Of a DNA stretch of 64,000 nucleotides, positions 14,401 through 25,600 are shown in pieces. The stretch's first letter is position 1. Every line of letters begins with the position of its first letter. Below the pieces are notes generated by a model that saw only the letters and a program-made list of their open reading frames with translations, was not told the origin of the DNA and did not search any database. A program made the position numbers and the translations under genes. Origin of the DNA: Whitmania pigra (Eukaryota; Annelida; Clitellata; Hirudinida; Haemopidae); assembly GCA_021613335.1 (NCBI GenBank), contig JAJTWR010000266.1, positions 43,501 through 107,500 on the forward strand. Direction: 5' to 3'.

Positions 14401-16720
14401 TTGCTTTTTCTGTCTGACATTTTAAGAGAAATATTTATCCTCAGTTGTGAAATCAAAGCACCATGATTGACATTAATGATTATTTTGCCTATGAACATTC
14501 TTTTGAATTGAGTGCTTTTCACTATAACATTTCAATACTGCTTAGCTGTTCTTGATTCAATCTTCTTTTTAATTTTTTTTTATTGTTATTATTATATTAT
14601 TAATATTATTATCATCAACATCTCTTATATTTTTTTAGCAGCCTCCAATAGTTTCTCCAGGCAAGAGAGTTCTATAACCAAGAAGAAAGTCAAAAGGTCA
14701 ACTGCCACTATTTCTATGATGGCTTTGAATTCTAAGCTGGAGAAAGAAGTTGATCCAAGAAAGTCGGTTGTCAGGGTTCGTTCATATCGCATGGCAACTG
14801 AAAGTTCACAGGCTAAGCAACAAGGTAATGGTTCATCCAAAGAGATGCAACCTATCAGAAGACTCTTACCTCGATGTGCAAAGCAGTTTCAGTCTACTCC
14901 AAATCTTGTTGAAGATGGACATCTGCTTAAAAATGAAGGAGATGGGGAAGTTGTAGATAAGCCTGCTATCCTGTCTCTCGACGTTCAAAATTGCCAATTG
15001 TCTTCCAACAAGGAGCGTGTCAGCAAAGAATTGGAGACTTTAGATGAGGACGTGTCTGACTCAAGACTGGAGTCCAAGCTTAACAAACTGGCAACCCTTG
15101 GCTCCCCTGAAAAAAGACCTTCAGAGATTGAGCTGACAAGCTCAAAGGAAGTTGGGTTGGCTGGTAACATTGCTACCTATTCATCAAACGGAGAGGTGAA
15201 TCCGTGCGAGGAACCAATGAAATTGAGTATTTCACCAAGGGAGGAGGTGGAAGTACCAGAAAGAGACCTTAATGGTTCAAGAAGATTACATTCCAGCATC
15301 AATACCATGCTAAAGCCAACTAATCAAACAAGCAGACCTTATTCTTCCAACCTGCAATTGAAATCTCAGCTTCAGAAAAGGCTCCTTCCATCTGATCCTG
15401 CAAACAAGTTAAGCACCTCTTACATCGAACCACGTTCAATTACTTCCAACAAATTGCTCAAATTGAAAGAAATTAGCATTAATTCCAACTTTGCTCAACC
15501 ACCACTGAACAATCAGAAGCAGGATGACTTGAGTCCAAAGAGAATTGCTAGCCAATCAAAATGGGGTTCATTGAAGTCACCAACAAATACCAACATCACA
15601 TTTGCACGACCTCCCTCTCGCAACCTTTACGTTTATTCGCCAGACCCACTTCAAAACTGGGTCAAGCGGGCAGAAACAATCCAGCATAGATGGGAATCTA
15701 GGAACAATGAGACATCAGAAATTGGACAATCAGATTTAGTTTCCTCTAAACTCACCTGTAAGAAATTTGTGAATGTTAGCGATATAGAGCAAGAACCTCG
15801 AAGGTGGTCCATTGTCCACAGCAGACATTCTGAAAGCATGGACTCGGTAACAGCTCGTGAACCCTCCTCACCCATTAAAGATACGGAGATTGAATTCCCT
15901 GCAGCTAGTAGGTCAAGACGCAGTACTTCTTCGAATTTTGATTGGAATACACGGCTCGAAGATAAAAATGCACGTAAGTACGCAAGGACCTCTTCTGCCG
16001 ATGGCAGCTACCAGTCAGATGAAACATTGCCGAGAGAAGGGGAACCATTAACATCATCCAGTATGAGGGATTCTTGCAATATCAAGTGTCGAAAAGATGG
16101 CATCAGGTTTGTTGCATAAAAATGGTATAGTTGATAGCATTGCTAGACCTGAATTTATTTGATTCAATTTAAGGACCAAAATAGGTGCTAAATCATTTTT
16201 AGAATCAAATTAGTGTTGGAATTAAATTTGCCTTTTCCCTCAGACCAAGAGTGGCATTCTCACCTGTGGTGTGCATGATGTCTGCCGAATCTACTCCCGA
16301 AGAAGGTAAACAGTTTGCGGCCATTGATCGATTAAGCAATAAATCATAGAATTACTTTTCATTAAAAATATCAGAGAGTGCTCTAGAAGCCTGTGAAAAA
16401 CTTGAGTATGCAGTGAATACCTTTACTCAGATCTTTGAAAAGGTATATTAGACATTTTTGTCATTTTATTTGTATTTGGCTCCACTTACCATTTATGAGT
16501 TCTGCTAATATGCATTAATCAGATGAGAGAATTTAAAGAGCAAGATGACCCCGTATTACTGAAACTAAAATCAACCGTGGAAAACGAATGCAAGAAATTG
16601 CAAGAACTGATTGGTATGTCTCAGCCATCTTCACAGCTGGATAGATGTGCAGAAGATTTGACGATGAAAATGTACGAACTTATTAGGAAGAAGATTGATT
16701 CTGCCCCCCCTACCTACTGA
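2431..16720 (+). CDS. MAPKBP1: MAPKBP1/WDR62-family WD40 scaffold protein
   Basis: Predicted product is about 1,820 aa; human MAPKBP1 and WDR62 are about 1,515. Exons: 2431-2532, 4789-4880, 5056-5176, 5246-5338, 5646-5762, 5853-5948, 6026-6211, 6749-6906, 7307-7490, 7659-7829, 7929-7995, 8076-8187, 8252-8343, 8718-8914, 9861-9979, 10083-10334, 10401-10496, 10613-10748, 11045-11195, 11445-11479, 11696-11982, 12150-12188, 12252-12331, 12564-12814, 12948-12969, 13100-13153, 13216-13309, 13969-14241, 14639-16106, 16244-16305, 16375-16442, 16523-16720. The first 17 exons encode the long WD40 region; [21 protein letters not shown] and GCQDRNIR-like ACQDRNIR are family signatures. The C-terminal half is low complexity, with an Asp/Glu block (exon 21), Asn runs and a 1.47 kb Ser-rich exon, then a conserved helical end. 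Known relatives bind JNK pathway kinases and act at spindle poles. The junction of exons 21 and 22 is out of phase by one in my model, so one boundary there is wrong. MAPKBP1 versus WDR62 cannot be separated here. Confidence 0.92.
3466..3650 (+). mobile_element. LINE 3' end: reverse-transcriptase C-terminus plus tail
   Basis: In the first intron of the WD40 gene, one frame reads [18 protein letters not shown] then [10 protein letters not shown]. This is the usual end of non-LTR retrotransposon ORF2 (pattern WNxLP..vR....FK..LKT.L). It is followed near 3598-3650 by a tail, CTCTGATGCTATGCATCTTG and onwards, that resembles the tail of the SINEs at 35696 and 24531. The copy is truncated and dead. 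Confidence 0.65.
4351..4368 (+). repeat. Interstitial telomere-like repeat, (CCCTAA)3
   Basis: Three perfect CCCTAA-type units sit inside the first long intron of the WD40 gene. They match the common metazoan telomere repeat TTAGGG on the other strand. Confidence 0.7.
5405..5510 (+). repeat. Dispersed repeat, copy A
   Basis: This intronic stretch resembles 18360-18475. Both contain GCCCCTA, then GTCAATTTGGTAA, then AGAAAAGCAAAAA-like blocks in the same order, followed by a CCCTGnnnnn segment. It is an unclassified dispersed element with no coding potential seen. Confidence 0.45.
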
Positions 16721-17867
16721 GTTCAAACTCTTGGCTTAAGATCGCCTAGAATGTTGAAAAATATGGTGCAATGCTCCGGTCCATGTTGTGATCATTTGAT
16801 TTCCCTTACTCAACCTTTAATAACCTATCTCATTGACAGTTTGAAATTTAGTTTGTTGTCGTTACCCAGTTCAGTGTTAAATACTTGCTGTGAACAGTTA
16901 AATGGCTGTGAACAGTGCAAATAGAACCACATCAAAGACTCTCATAAACTATTGTATTGAGTCCATTCCTTGTTTAATTAATGAATGCCTTGATTGTTGC
17001 TGTGTTCATTTAGTCGAGCTTTATGTGCCGTTTTCTGTCTTAGCAATTTCGACTTGTTCAGAATTCAAGGCCAGTGTTCACTTTTTAAAATATGTTTCAG
17101 AATTTTATTTTTTTATCTTGTTTTTATTCTGTCTGGAACTTCAAACAAAAGATCTTGTGATTGTCCTCGGCTTTAAATGAAATCTTTATTAATTTATTTA
17201 GCACTGTGTTAATTAGTACTATGTACATAGACTTCCTTAAAAATGTTAAGGTTGTATTAATATCTGGATTTTCGATGGTGATCCTACAGCGGCCTGCATA
17301 CTTATTTTATTTTTCGCAATTCATTCTTAAACAGGAGAAAGTCACTAATATTTCGTAAAGCAAAAATGTTATTGATTGGTACGAATACACAAAAGCTAAT
17401 GCGCATTAAAAGGCTGGTCCATGCGGGTTTTGACAAGATGTCTTGAGTGGTCAAGTAGAATTAGCGATATGCCGCACTGAACTCCATTTTGTCTTTGACT
17501 TGTGATGAACTTTCTAGCGTCGGTCAGACTAAAACTTGTAATAAATAGTCAACCTTTTGCTCAAAACCGTCACTAACTAGATGTGCTCGTGGCCAGATTC
17601 AGTTTCCCAGTTCTTTGAAGGATGTCGAGAATTGGATAGCTTCGTTTTCGGATACTGGCTGGAGGATTGTTGGTACGATGGTGAGTGACCTAGTAATTCT
17701 TTATTTCTAATAGTAAGTCGTAAAGGCGGTTTCTTAAACAAATGATTTCGAGGTTTATTATTTAGACGACGAAAACTACAAATGAAATCTTGTCTGTGAC
17801 TGTATTAGTAAATTATTGCGATTGGTCATAAAAATATTAAATGAGATTATCACTCGTATATTGAGTT
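16721..17867. other. Intergenic between the WD40 gene and innexin 3' ends
   Basis: This holds the 3' flank of the WD40 gene and the 3' flank of the minus-strand innexin. The overlapping reading frames at 16902-17180 are T-rich and do not look coding. The one item of note is the candidate exon at 17581-17680. Confidence 0.5.
17581..17680 (+). other. Candidate orphan first exon
   Basis: An ATG opens 33 codons rich in Trp, Cys and Phe (starts MCSWPDSVSQFF) and ends at a consensus GTGAGT donor at 17681 in phase 1. I could not find a following exon with matching phase. It may be a first exon of a small gene, an untranslated exon, or chance. Confidence 0.25.
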
Positions 17868-20281
17868 TCAGACAAGTTGAACAGTTGATGAACTCTCTCT
17901 TAATGAAACGGAAGTTTCCTTTGCTGTGAATCCCGGCCTGATATTGACATAATTCTTTTCTGAAGGTCTTGGCATGTAGCAAAACCAAAGCTGATCGAGG
18001 ATATCGCTGATAAGGACGTCACCGCAATTACAGCCTATCAGGCGGAGTATCACCATACCATCTCTTCGCAGGTAGCTCCTGACGAATCGCGACAAAAGCA
18101 CTGGGTCAAAGTGAGGCTTGTGTCCTATCTTTCTGAGCAGTCTTTTAGAAACGAAACTGGGGGGCATATTTTATAATTTTACATAATATATAAAAATGCA
18201 ACTTATTAAATTTAAACTTATTTCATTGAAATATCTTTATTAAACTTATAAGTTGAGTCAGTTGGGTGAGGAGACGTGCAAAGTATTTAGGTGGTTAGAT
18301 TTCCTGAGCGTTCGAGGATAATGAATCAAACAAAGCCAAAATCCTTGGCCGCCGAATGAAATGTCGAGCTCCTGGCCATGAGCCCCTAGGTCAATTTGGT
18401 AAAGGAAAAGCAAAAAAGTAATGGCTCTAAATTGTAACAAAACCCGGCGGATTCCATAAATTTCTGGCCCCCTGCCATCTCATCGGCTCTGGCTTAATTA
18501 GAACTTAGGCTTAATTGTTTAATTAGAACTTTCCAGCCTTAAGATGTAAAACATCAAATTGATGGCATGGCAAGTAATGTTTGAGTATAACATTTTTAAT
18601 GATTTAATTATGAGGATTCTTAATCTTAATAGATTATTTAAATCTGCATTGTGACTTCACCACTAATATCAAACACCCTACGAATTCTTTATTTAATTTC
18701 GAGTAAACAAAATGAACAACGAAAAGCATTTCATACTTAGTTGCTCCTTCCCAGTAGAAGTTATGAACGAACCATATGATAAGATCTAGAGAGGTGATAG
18801 TGATGAGGACAAAAAACCAAAACCACAGAAAGACAAATATCTTTTCGTTGAAGATATTGATGCTGAGAACACATTGGACGACGTAGCTGTGTATTCTTGA
18901 TTGGTCCCGTATTTCTAATTCGCACAGGGTTCCAGTAGGAAAGTGTTCCGGGTCCGTCCAGGGCATTCTCAGGATCATTCCGTGGATGGCCTTGATTCCA
19001 TAAAGATGATAACTCCTCTCTTCTCCTAGTAACATGTCCAAGAGATAAATTTGAAGTACCGAATTGCAGATATAGACTGCCTAAAAAACATATTGCTATA
19101 TTTTAAAAAATGCTTCCGATGTCATTACATGTCGACGCTGAAAAAAAGGTTTCGTCTCTACCTCAACATAGAATTGTTTATCAAAGTTGTATTGAGGCTT
19201 CATTCCAATTCTTACAATTAAGGTTAGGGCTGCGAACGATTAAAATTAATCTAAATTTAATTTAATAACACAGTATAATAATACAAGTTAGTTAGGCCAC
19301 TTTGCTGGCTAGTCATCAATTTCTAGTTTCAGTCGGCGGCAATGGCCCTATCAAACTTGTAACAGAAAGCCTGATCGATCTCTCACTATGTTTAATGAGA
19401 GTGGTTGGTCGATTAGTTTTTGTTTGTTTGTTTTTTAATCGATGTGTCATTTAAAATAAATTACTAGAAACGTAATTGAGCAATTCAATAAATTACTAAT
19501 TTATACATTTTGCAGAAATTTCATTGCAAGTTTAAACTTGTCGACAGAAAAAAATGAGTAAAAGCAGTATAAGGACATCTCAATATTGATAGAAAATCAG
19601 TTCTCGTTTAAACTTTTTATTATATTTGTTCATCTTTTTAAACAATCTAACCTTGATGAAAATGTAGCAGTTGGCAAGGAAGTTACCGTAGTTTCTTCCA
19701 CCAAACAGAAAGAACTTCCTAGAGAGAACGTTCATCACTCTGGTATAGCAACTGGAATCAGAATGTCTCCTGGTTGAAGTATACCTGTCGAACTGATAAG
19801 TAATGTGCTCGATTGCTTTTTTTCGCATTTCTAACTGGTTGGTTTCAGTAGCCATAAAAGCAGCTTCCAAGAGACCAGATGCATTGGCACCGTTTTGTTG
19901 GAGAAAGAATCTCCAGAGAAAGTAAGGAATCTGGCATAAAAAACATTGCAGTAGGAACATCAGGGGTACCCACTGGTAATAAGCGATACTGTAATCTTTG
20001 GAAAAGGAGCGCGGTATGACCGCATGCTCTTTGGAAAGATAGTGAGTGCTGCTGACCCAGCAATAAGAATTTGTGTAACGGACTTGATTATCGGTAAACT
20101 GAGCGGGACACCAACATTCAATCGGATTGCCCACTAGTTGCTTGGAAGACACGAGACATGCCAGGAACAAAAAAAATATGGACGAGTAATACCTGTTCAG
20201 TCTGTCAATGAAATTTTCAACTTTCCGCCCTCCAAAGCCACTCAAAGATGACGCCAGGGTCGAAACAAGTGTGCTGACCAT
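17868..20281 (-). CDS. Innexin (invertebrate gap-junction channel subunit)
   Basis: Three exons in consistent phase: 20281-19652, 19080-18737 and 18156-17868, giving about 420 aa, the usual innexin length. In order: a short N-terminal helix, TM1, a first extracellular loop with paired cysteines (NPIECWCPAQF), the family signature YYQWVP at the start of TM2, a cytoplasmic loop, TM3, a second extracellular loop with VVQCVLSINIFNEKIF, TM4 (FLWFWFFVLI) and a cytoplasmic tail with FVRSYLRRDGMVILRLIG. Innexins form hexameric or octameric plasma-membrane channels linking neighbouring cells; pannexins are the vertebrate relatives. The gene lies head to head with the SPATA22-like gene, about 1.3 kb apart. 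The subtype cannot be assigned because innexins expand separately in each phylum. The start is the first Met of the open exon, 20 to 30 residues before TM1 as usual. Confidence 0.94.
18360..18475 (+). repeat. Dispersed repeat, copy B
   Basis: Second copy of the repeat seen at 5405-5510, here in the innexin second intron. The block GCCCCTAGGTCAATTTGGTA and the following AGCAAAAA stretch match copy A. Confidence 0.45.
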
Positions 20282-21563
20282 TTATCAAGTTTATCAAAAT
20301 TTTATATTTTCAAATTATTTGTTTCAAATTAAAGTGTCGGAAGCAGCTGCAACTTCCAAAAAGATCACTCCTAATCCTGATTTTTATCTAATCTTGATCG
20401 ATATTTTATTTATTTATTTGATTATAGTCCGTTGCATAACTGAGATGATTTGGACCAGCTTCCTAATCCTGAATATGTGGCATGCTTTTATACGCAGCAA
20501 GGCTCCGTTGTGCTGACGCAAGTCGGTGACCGAGCGTGAATCATTCGTTATTATTCGTTTCATTGATGTCTGGATTTTTTTTAATGAAGAGCTTACAAAA
20601 ATATTAAAAAAATTGTAAAGTTGAGAATGTATATCAATGTAATATGATGTGATATTATATGAACATGATGTTATATTATGAAACATGAATTAATATATAA
20701 TTTCAAATAGTATATTTGAGATTAAATAATGCATAGATATTATCTACCAAGTTTTGAGGATGCCCCTCTCCAATTGCTCACTTCAAAGCAGCCATGTTTG
20801 TCAACTTTGGTCTCAAAGAGCAAATAAAGTCATGCTATATAATAAATTCTGTAGAGATGCACTTCCTGCTCTTAGATTTCGCAACCCCTCGACCTTCCGG
20901 ACACATTTTTTAGATAATTTGATACTTTTGACCTGTTATGAGGATTGTGCAGAAGTCAAAACCAATCTCTTACATCTCATAAATTAATTTTAAAGACTTG
21001 ACAAGCATTAAATTGAAAACTAACCAATGAGCCCATAGTAATACATATTAAATAATAAGTGATCAAGAAAGAAGTCAAAAAAGAAAATCAGTTGAATAGC
21101 ATTGCTCGCACATTGGTTATTTTACTTCAGAGTTTAATTGAGAAATATGTTTTAATAACATCGAGGCAAGGCGGATCTAGAAAACTTTGGCGTGAGGCCA
21201 GACACTGGAGCCATTGAGCGGATTTAGGGGAGGGGGCACAACTACTAAAGTTTTCACCAAAAGTGAAAAATTATTAAAGTAATTTTTGTTTTATAATAGA
21301 TTTTACTAATAGATTTACTTAATTTTATCATACATTTCCCAAAATCACGGGAAGGGCCATGCCACCTCCTCTAAATCCGCCCTTGCATCGAAGTGGTTGA
21401 AAATACTTATAAAAATCTGATTAAAGCATTAAAGCATCCGAAGAACTTAACAATGTAGCGCTTCTTTCGTCCGATCTTATAGAATCTATGAGAATGGGAA
21501 TAATTTTAATATTAAGAAGGGTTGATGTATATTTTAAAAATGTATAAGTAAAGTTTTATTTTA
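20282..21563. other. Head-to-head intergenic region, innexin / SPATA22-like
   Basis: This should hold the promoters of both flanking genes, which are transcribed away from it. It contains a MITE-like element (21218-21382). The frames at 20208-20516 and 20414-20686 overlap on opposite strands and show no family signature. I see no clear TATA or initiator elements. Confidence 0.5.
21218..21382 (+). mobile_element. MITE-like element, copy 1
   Basis: About 165 bp that starts GCGGATTTAGGGGAGGG and ends CCTCTAAATCCGCCC, so the ends are inverted copies. The interior (ACTACTAAAGTTTT, then AAATTATTAAAGTAATTTTT) matches 33569-33730 with substitutions. No reading frame is present, so it is a non-autonomous DNA transposon type. 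Target-site duplications are not obvious. Confidence 0.6.
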
Positions 21564-22316
21564 TTGCAAATAAAAAGCGGGCTAACAAGGTGGAATTTAA
21601 TGAATATAAAAAGTTTATTAAACGATAATATATATTATAATGTTGCATATCATGCACGGCAACGAATTATGTGTACGAGCAGACGCAAATCAAAGGATTT
21701 GTTATTGTTATCTCCCGAAATGGCGGGTAGGATCGGCGAACGGAGAGCGTCGGCGGTCTCGGACAGAAGTAGGAAACTACTAGTTCCAAATACAATTATT
21801 GCATTACCTCAGGGGCAATCTCAAAATTCTAGTTTTAAAGACGATAATCAACGCTCCACATCTCTTTATAATTCAAATTATATGGAATTTGTTCCTCAAG
21901 CCAAAGCAAGCGGCCTCGGGCAAGTTTATGCTCGCTCAGATTCTAATCGTGACTCAAAGAACTCCCCATTTGATGCCAGAGACTTCCAATTAGTCACGTG
22001 CAGCATTTCTGAAGTTATGGAAATCGCCTCATCAAGGACCAATCTTGTGTTATTTGAAATTTTCGGGAAAATCAATTCACCAGTAGTTAAGCATCCTACT
22101 TTCGACGCCGTCGAATTCGTACTTAGAGATGATACCGATGCCGTGTCTTGCATCTACTATGTGCGTGACGCAGAATTGAGAATCTTAAGAGGGGGTCACT
22201 ACAGATGTGTGGGTCGTGTCGGCCGCAAGGAAGAATCTACCTTCAATTGTCTCTCCATCAGACCAAGCTCTGACACAGAGAAAAAGTTCATCAAAGCTTT
22301 AATCACTCTCTCGTGA
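21564..22316 (+). CDS. SPATA22: SPATA22-like meiotic OB-fold protein
   Basis: A 250-codon frame uninterrupted by introns. The first ~120 residues are polar and low complexity. The last ~130 resemble the RPA2-type OB-fold C-terminus of SPATA22: a helix then LVLFEIFGKINSPVV, then FVLRDDTDAVSCIYYV, then RCVGRVGRKEESTFNCLSI and a final helix. In mammals SPATA22 binds MEIOB and RPA on single-stranded DNA and is needed for meiotic recombination. The gene is shorter than human SPATA22 (363 aa). The N-terminus is uncertain: the frame opens at 21564, but an internal ATG at 21720 in better context is an alternative, and an upstream exon is possible. Assignment rests on my recognition of the C-terminal domain; another RPA2-like OB protein is the main alternative. 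Confidence 0.65.
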   Translation: MQIKSGLTRWNLMNIKSLLNDNIYYNVAYHARQRIMCTSRRKSKDLLLLSPEMAGRIGERRASAVSDRSRKLLVPNTIIALPQGQSQNSSFKDDNQRSTSLYNSNYMEFVPQAKASGLGQVYARSDSNRDSKNSPFDARDFQLVTCSISEVMEIASSRTNLVLFEIFGKINSPVVKHPTFDAVEFVLRDDTDAVSCIYYVRDAELRILRGGHYRCVGRVGRKEESTFNCLSIRPSSDTEKKFIKALITLS

Positions 22317-22669
22317 CCGCACAGCTAACAAAGACACTTCTCAATTTTTGGCTAAAGAAAGACTTCATCTCAATTTTATTTTTGTTTGTTGTAACTTGTA
22401 TTAGGTCAAAGAAATTTGACTTAAGGCTGCTACATAACATTTAAATGTTTCATAAAATTTTTTTCAGACCGAACGTGGTTGTTTCAGCCCCTTTTCTTGG
22501 CAGTCATTTGTCCAAAATAACATATTAATTACAAAATTTTCAATGGATGGGAAGTATAAAAGAGTCGAGTGTGAAACAGCATTGATATTGAGGCAAATCC
22601 TAAAATATGCTGGTCCTAGAAGCATGGGTGAATTCCAAAGTAAATGTTCTCAAAGCTCTTTTGGGGTCT
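22317..22669. other. Convergent 3' intergenic region
   Basis: Only about 350 bp separate the stop codon of the SPATA22-like gene (+) from the stop codon of POR (-). It is AT-rich and must hold both 3' ends. No other gene is seen. Confidence 0.6.
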
Positions 22670-25600
22670 TCAGCTCCACACATCACATGAGTATTTTCCA
22701 GAGGATCGCATCCTTTTGATGTAATCTGAGGCAGAAGCTGAGTCAAGATTTCCATGCTTGATAGCTATTTTGTGCAGTGTTAAGTCAACATCATGGGCCA
22801 TGTTTCTTGCATCTCTGAAAGTTTTAATTAGGTTCAGAATGGATGATAGGTTTCACAAGTTTCTCTAGAGCATAGCATCCTATGCAGCTTAGGCATTAAG
22901 TTACGTTCATATCAAATACTAACCCACAAACATAAAAGTGTCCTTTCTGCTCCAAGGTCTCCCAGATTTCTTTTCCATTTTGTTCCATCAGGTGTTGCAC
23001 ATACACCTTTTTCTCCTGATCTCTGGAGAAGGCAACATATAACTTTGTCAGAACCTCTTCATCCAAAAATTTTTGCAATTCCTGTTCGTATATGAAATCC
23101 TCATTTCTGTGACGGCATCCAAAGTAGAGATATATGTTTCCAATTGGTTTACCTAGATATATATAGATGTGATGACAATTTTAGCAAACTGCGGCAGTCA
23201 GAATATAGAGATGTAACATATTAAATGTAAAGAAGCTTGATATGAAATAGTAGGGTCTGAGAATACCTTCTTGCTTCTGATAGAGTTTCTCTTGAAGAAA
23301 GCCCATGAAAGGTGCAAGACCTGTTCCTGGCCCCACCATGACAACGGGAAGAGCTGACTTATAGGGAAGTTTGAACTGCGATCGTCTTACAAAGACAGGC
23401 ACTTTGGGGCTAACGGTCTCAGAAGGGTCCATGCTTCCTAACATTCCAGTTGCTACACCCATCATGGGTCTGTTAAGCTTGGTGACATACTCTACAACTA
23501 CAGCTGTTATAGAGAGCCTCGATGGATTCACCTAGAATCAGGATAATATAATCAATTAGGAATTAATTTAAGTTTAATTTTAAATTGAATTGTCCAAGAT
23601 CAGCTCAAGCTTTAAAACTTCCATAGAGGTCATAGAAAGATCAATTCAATTTCTGATTACAATTCACATGTTTGATGCTGATTACATTTTAATTAAGGTT
23701 TAATTAAGAATATAGCAACGTGCTTGGCAAAAAAATTATGAATTATGTTACTCAAACCCTGGCATTTTTTGGTTGGCCAAATGGGTTGTGTTCCTGCATA
23801 TGGCGGTAACGGCAACAGTCGCAATGCATCGTGTTCGAAACCCGATCCACTGGATGATAGTGGCATTGTTTCAAGGAAGGATGGCTGCATGACCACCACA
23901 CTCATAGCTTATCTTTGAGTCAGTCAGTCATCCTACATTGTCACAAGTGCTGTTGTAAAAGAGCACTATATAAACAGTTACAAGAAGTGCATCTGGCGAT
24001 ATACAATTACAAAAAAAGCTCATTAATTGTTTAAGAAATGTCATCGTACTCACCCTCGGTGATGATGAGATAGAGTAATATCGCACTTGAAGACGAGGAA
24101 GTAGTTCGCAGAGATGATCAATAGGTGGATTGAGAGATTTTAGATCTTCCAAAACATGAATAATTGTCCTGTGCTTTGACACAATCCAGTCCAAGTAAGC
24201 TTCCTAGAAGAAAAGTGGATTAGATTGTAAGTTAGATTGCAACAACATAATCTTGTGAATATCCAATATGTTCACCTTTGACTCATGTGTTGACTTGGTG
24301 AGCGAGAGGAGAAAATCCCGCTCTTCTTCATTGGCATACTGAGCAATGTCTTTCAGCACATTTGTTCTTGGACAAGAAGTGATATCCAAGTAGTGGGTCA
24401 AGGCCATTCTGTAAGTTGTGGGGCAGGGAAACGGATGACTCTTTGTGGCCTCAGCTATTCAATATGGCAAATACATGATTAGGACAGAATTAACTAACTA
24501 CAATAACAGTTATCACATTATATGATGATTATAATTGTAATTGGACTTCATTTATGTAGCGCCATGTGCATAGCGTCAGAGGCGCTTCTTGAAACCATTT
24601 ATATAGTGCTCCTTCCAATGAGCGCTTGTGGCAGGCTGAGTTTCGAACACGACACATTGCGAAAGTTGCCATTACCGTTGTACGCAGGCACGTAACCCAT
24701 TCCACCAACCCACATGCCAGATTATTTAAATCATGATCAAAATGATGCTGTAATCATAAAACATAACTACAACATCAATAAATAAAAAAAGGATAACATT
24801 GAATCAGATTATTAATTTGCACAGACCATCATTGTTGTTGAGAGTGAATACGACATCGAGATCCACCTTGAGTCTGTCCCCGATCCACTGGACGATAGTA
24901 GCATTGTTTCGAGGAAGGATGGCTGCATGATCACCACACTCATACCTTATCTTTGAGTCAGTCAAATCCAGTTCTATATGAAGACAAGACCTTGAGCCAC
25001 CCTTATGGAGTTCTCGCTTAACAATGACAGTAGCCAAGAAGGGGTTTTTGGGGTCAAATGGTCTGCAAATTAAGGTGTTAAGATGTTTGAGTGTTGGCTC
25101 TAAATAAAATTCCGTACAATTGTTGCAAAATGTTTTTGTTTCTTGAACTATAAATGTATGTAAATGTTAGCTTGAGCTACAGAATATAGAGATGTAAAGC
25201 TACTTCTTCACATATATATATAATGACAGACCAATAAACCAATTTTATAGCCAACAAGCAAATAATAAAAATTATGGTGATGATAATTATAGTAATAATA
25301 ATAATTAAAATGTATATATTTTTTTAAACTCAAAAATACTTTTATGTTTTCCAGATAAAGTAATGCAAAAACAAGTTTTAAATAACATCCAACATTTAGT
25401 ATATCAGATATTTGCTTAAAGTATGCATTATCTAAGAAGACTTTTCAATTTAACATTTTATCTTTCTCTGCCATTAGGCTAATTTTATGAAGCTAATAAT
25501 GGATTACATTAAAAAACAAAAGCATTTTGTAATGAGAATGTAGATATATTAAAGAATATCGTTTAAATGAAACATAAAAAACATCAATAAAAAATCAAAT

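Noticed and set aside
23771..23845. tRNA-like sequence as a real tRNA gene
   Set aside because: The A and B boxes are present, but no cloverleaf can be folded by eye and the same head recurs with a shared SINE body at 35696 and 24531.
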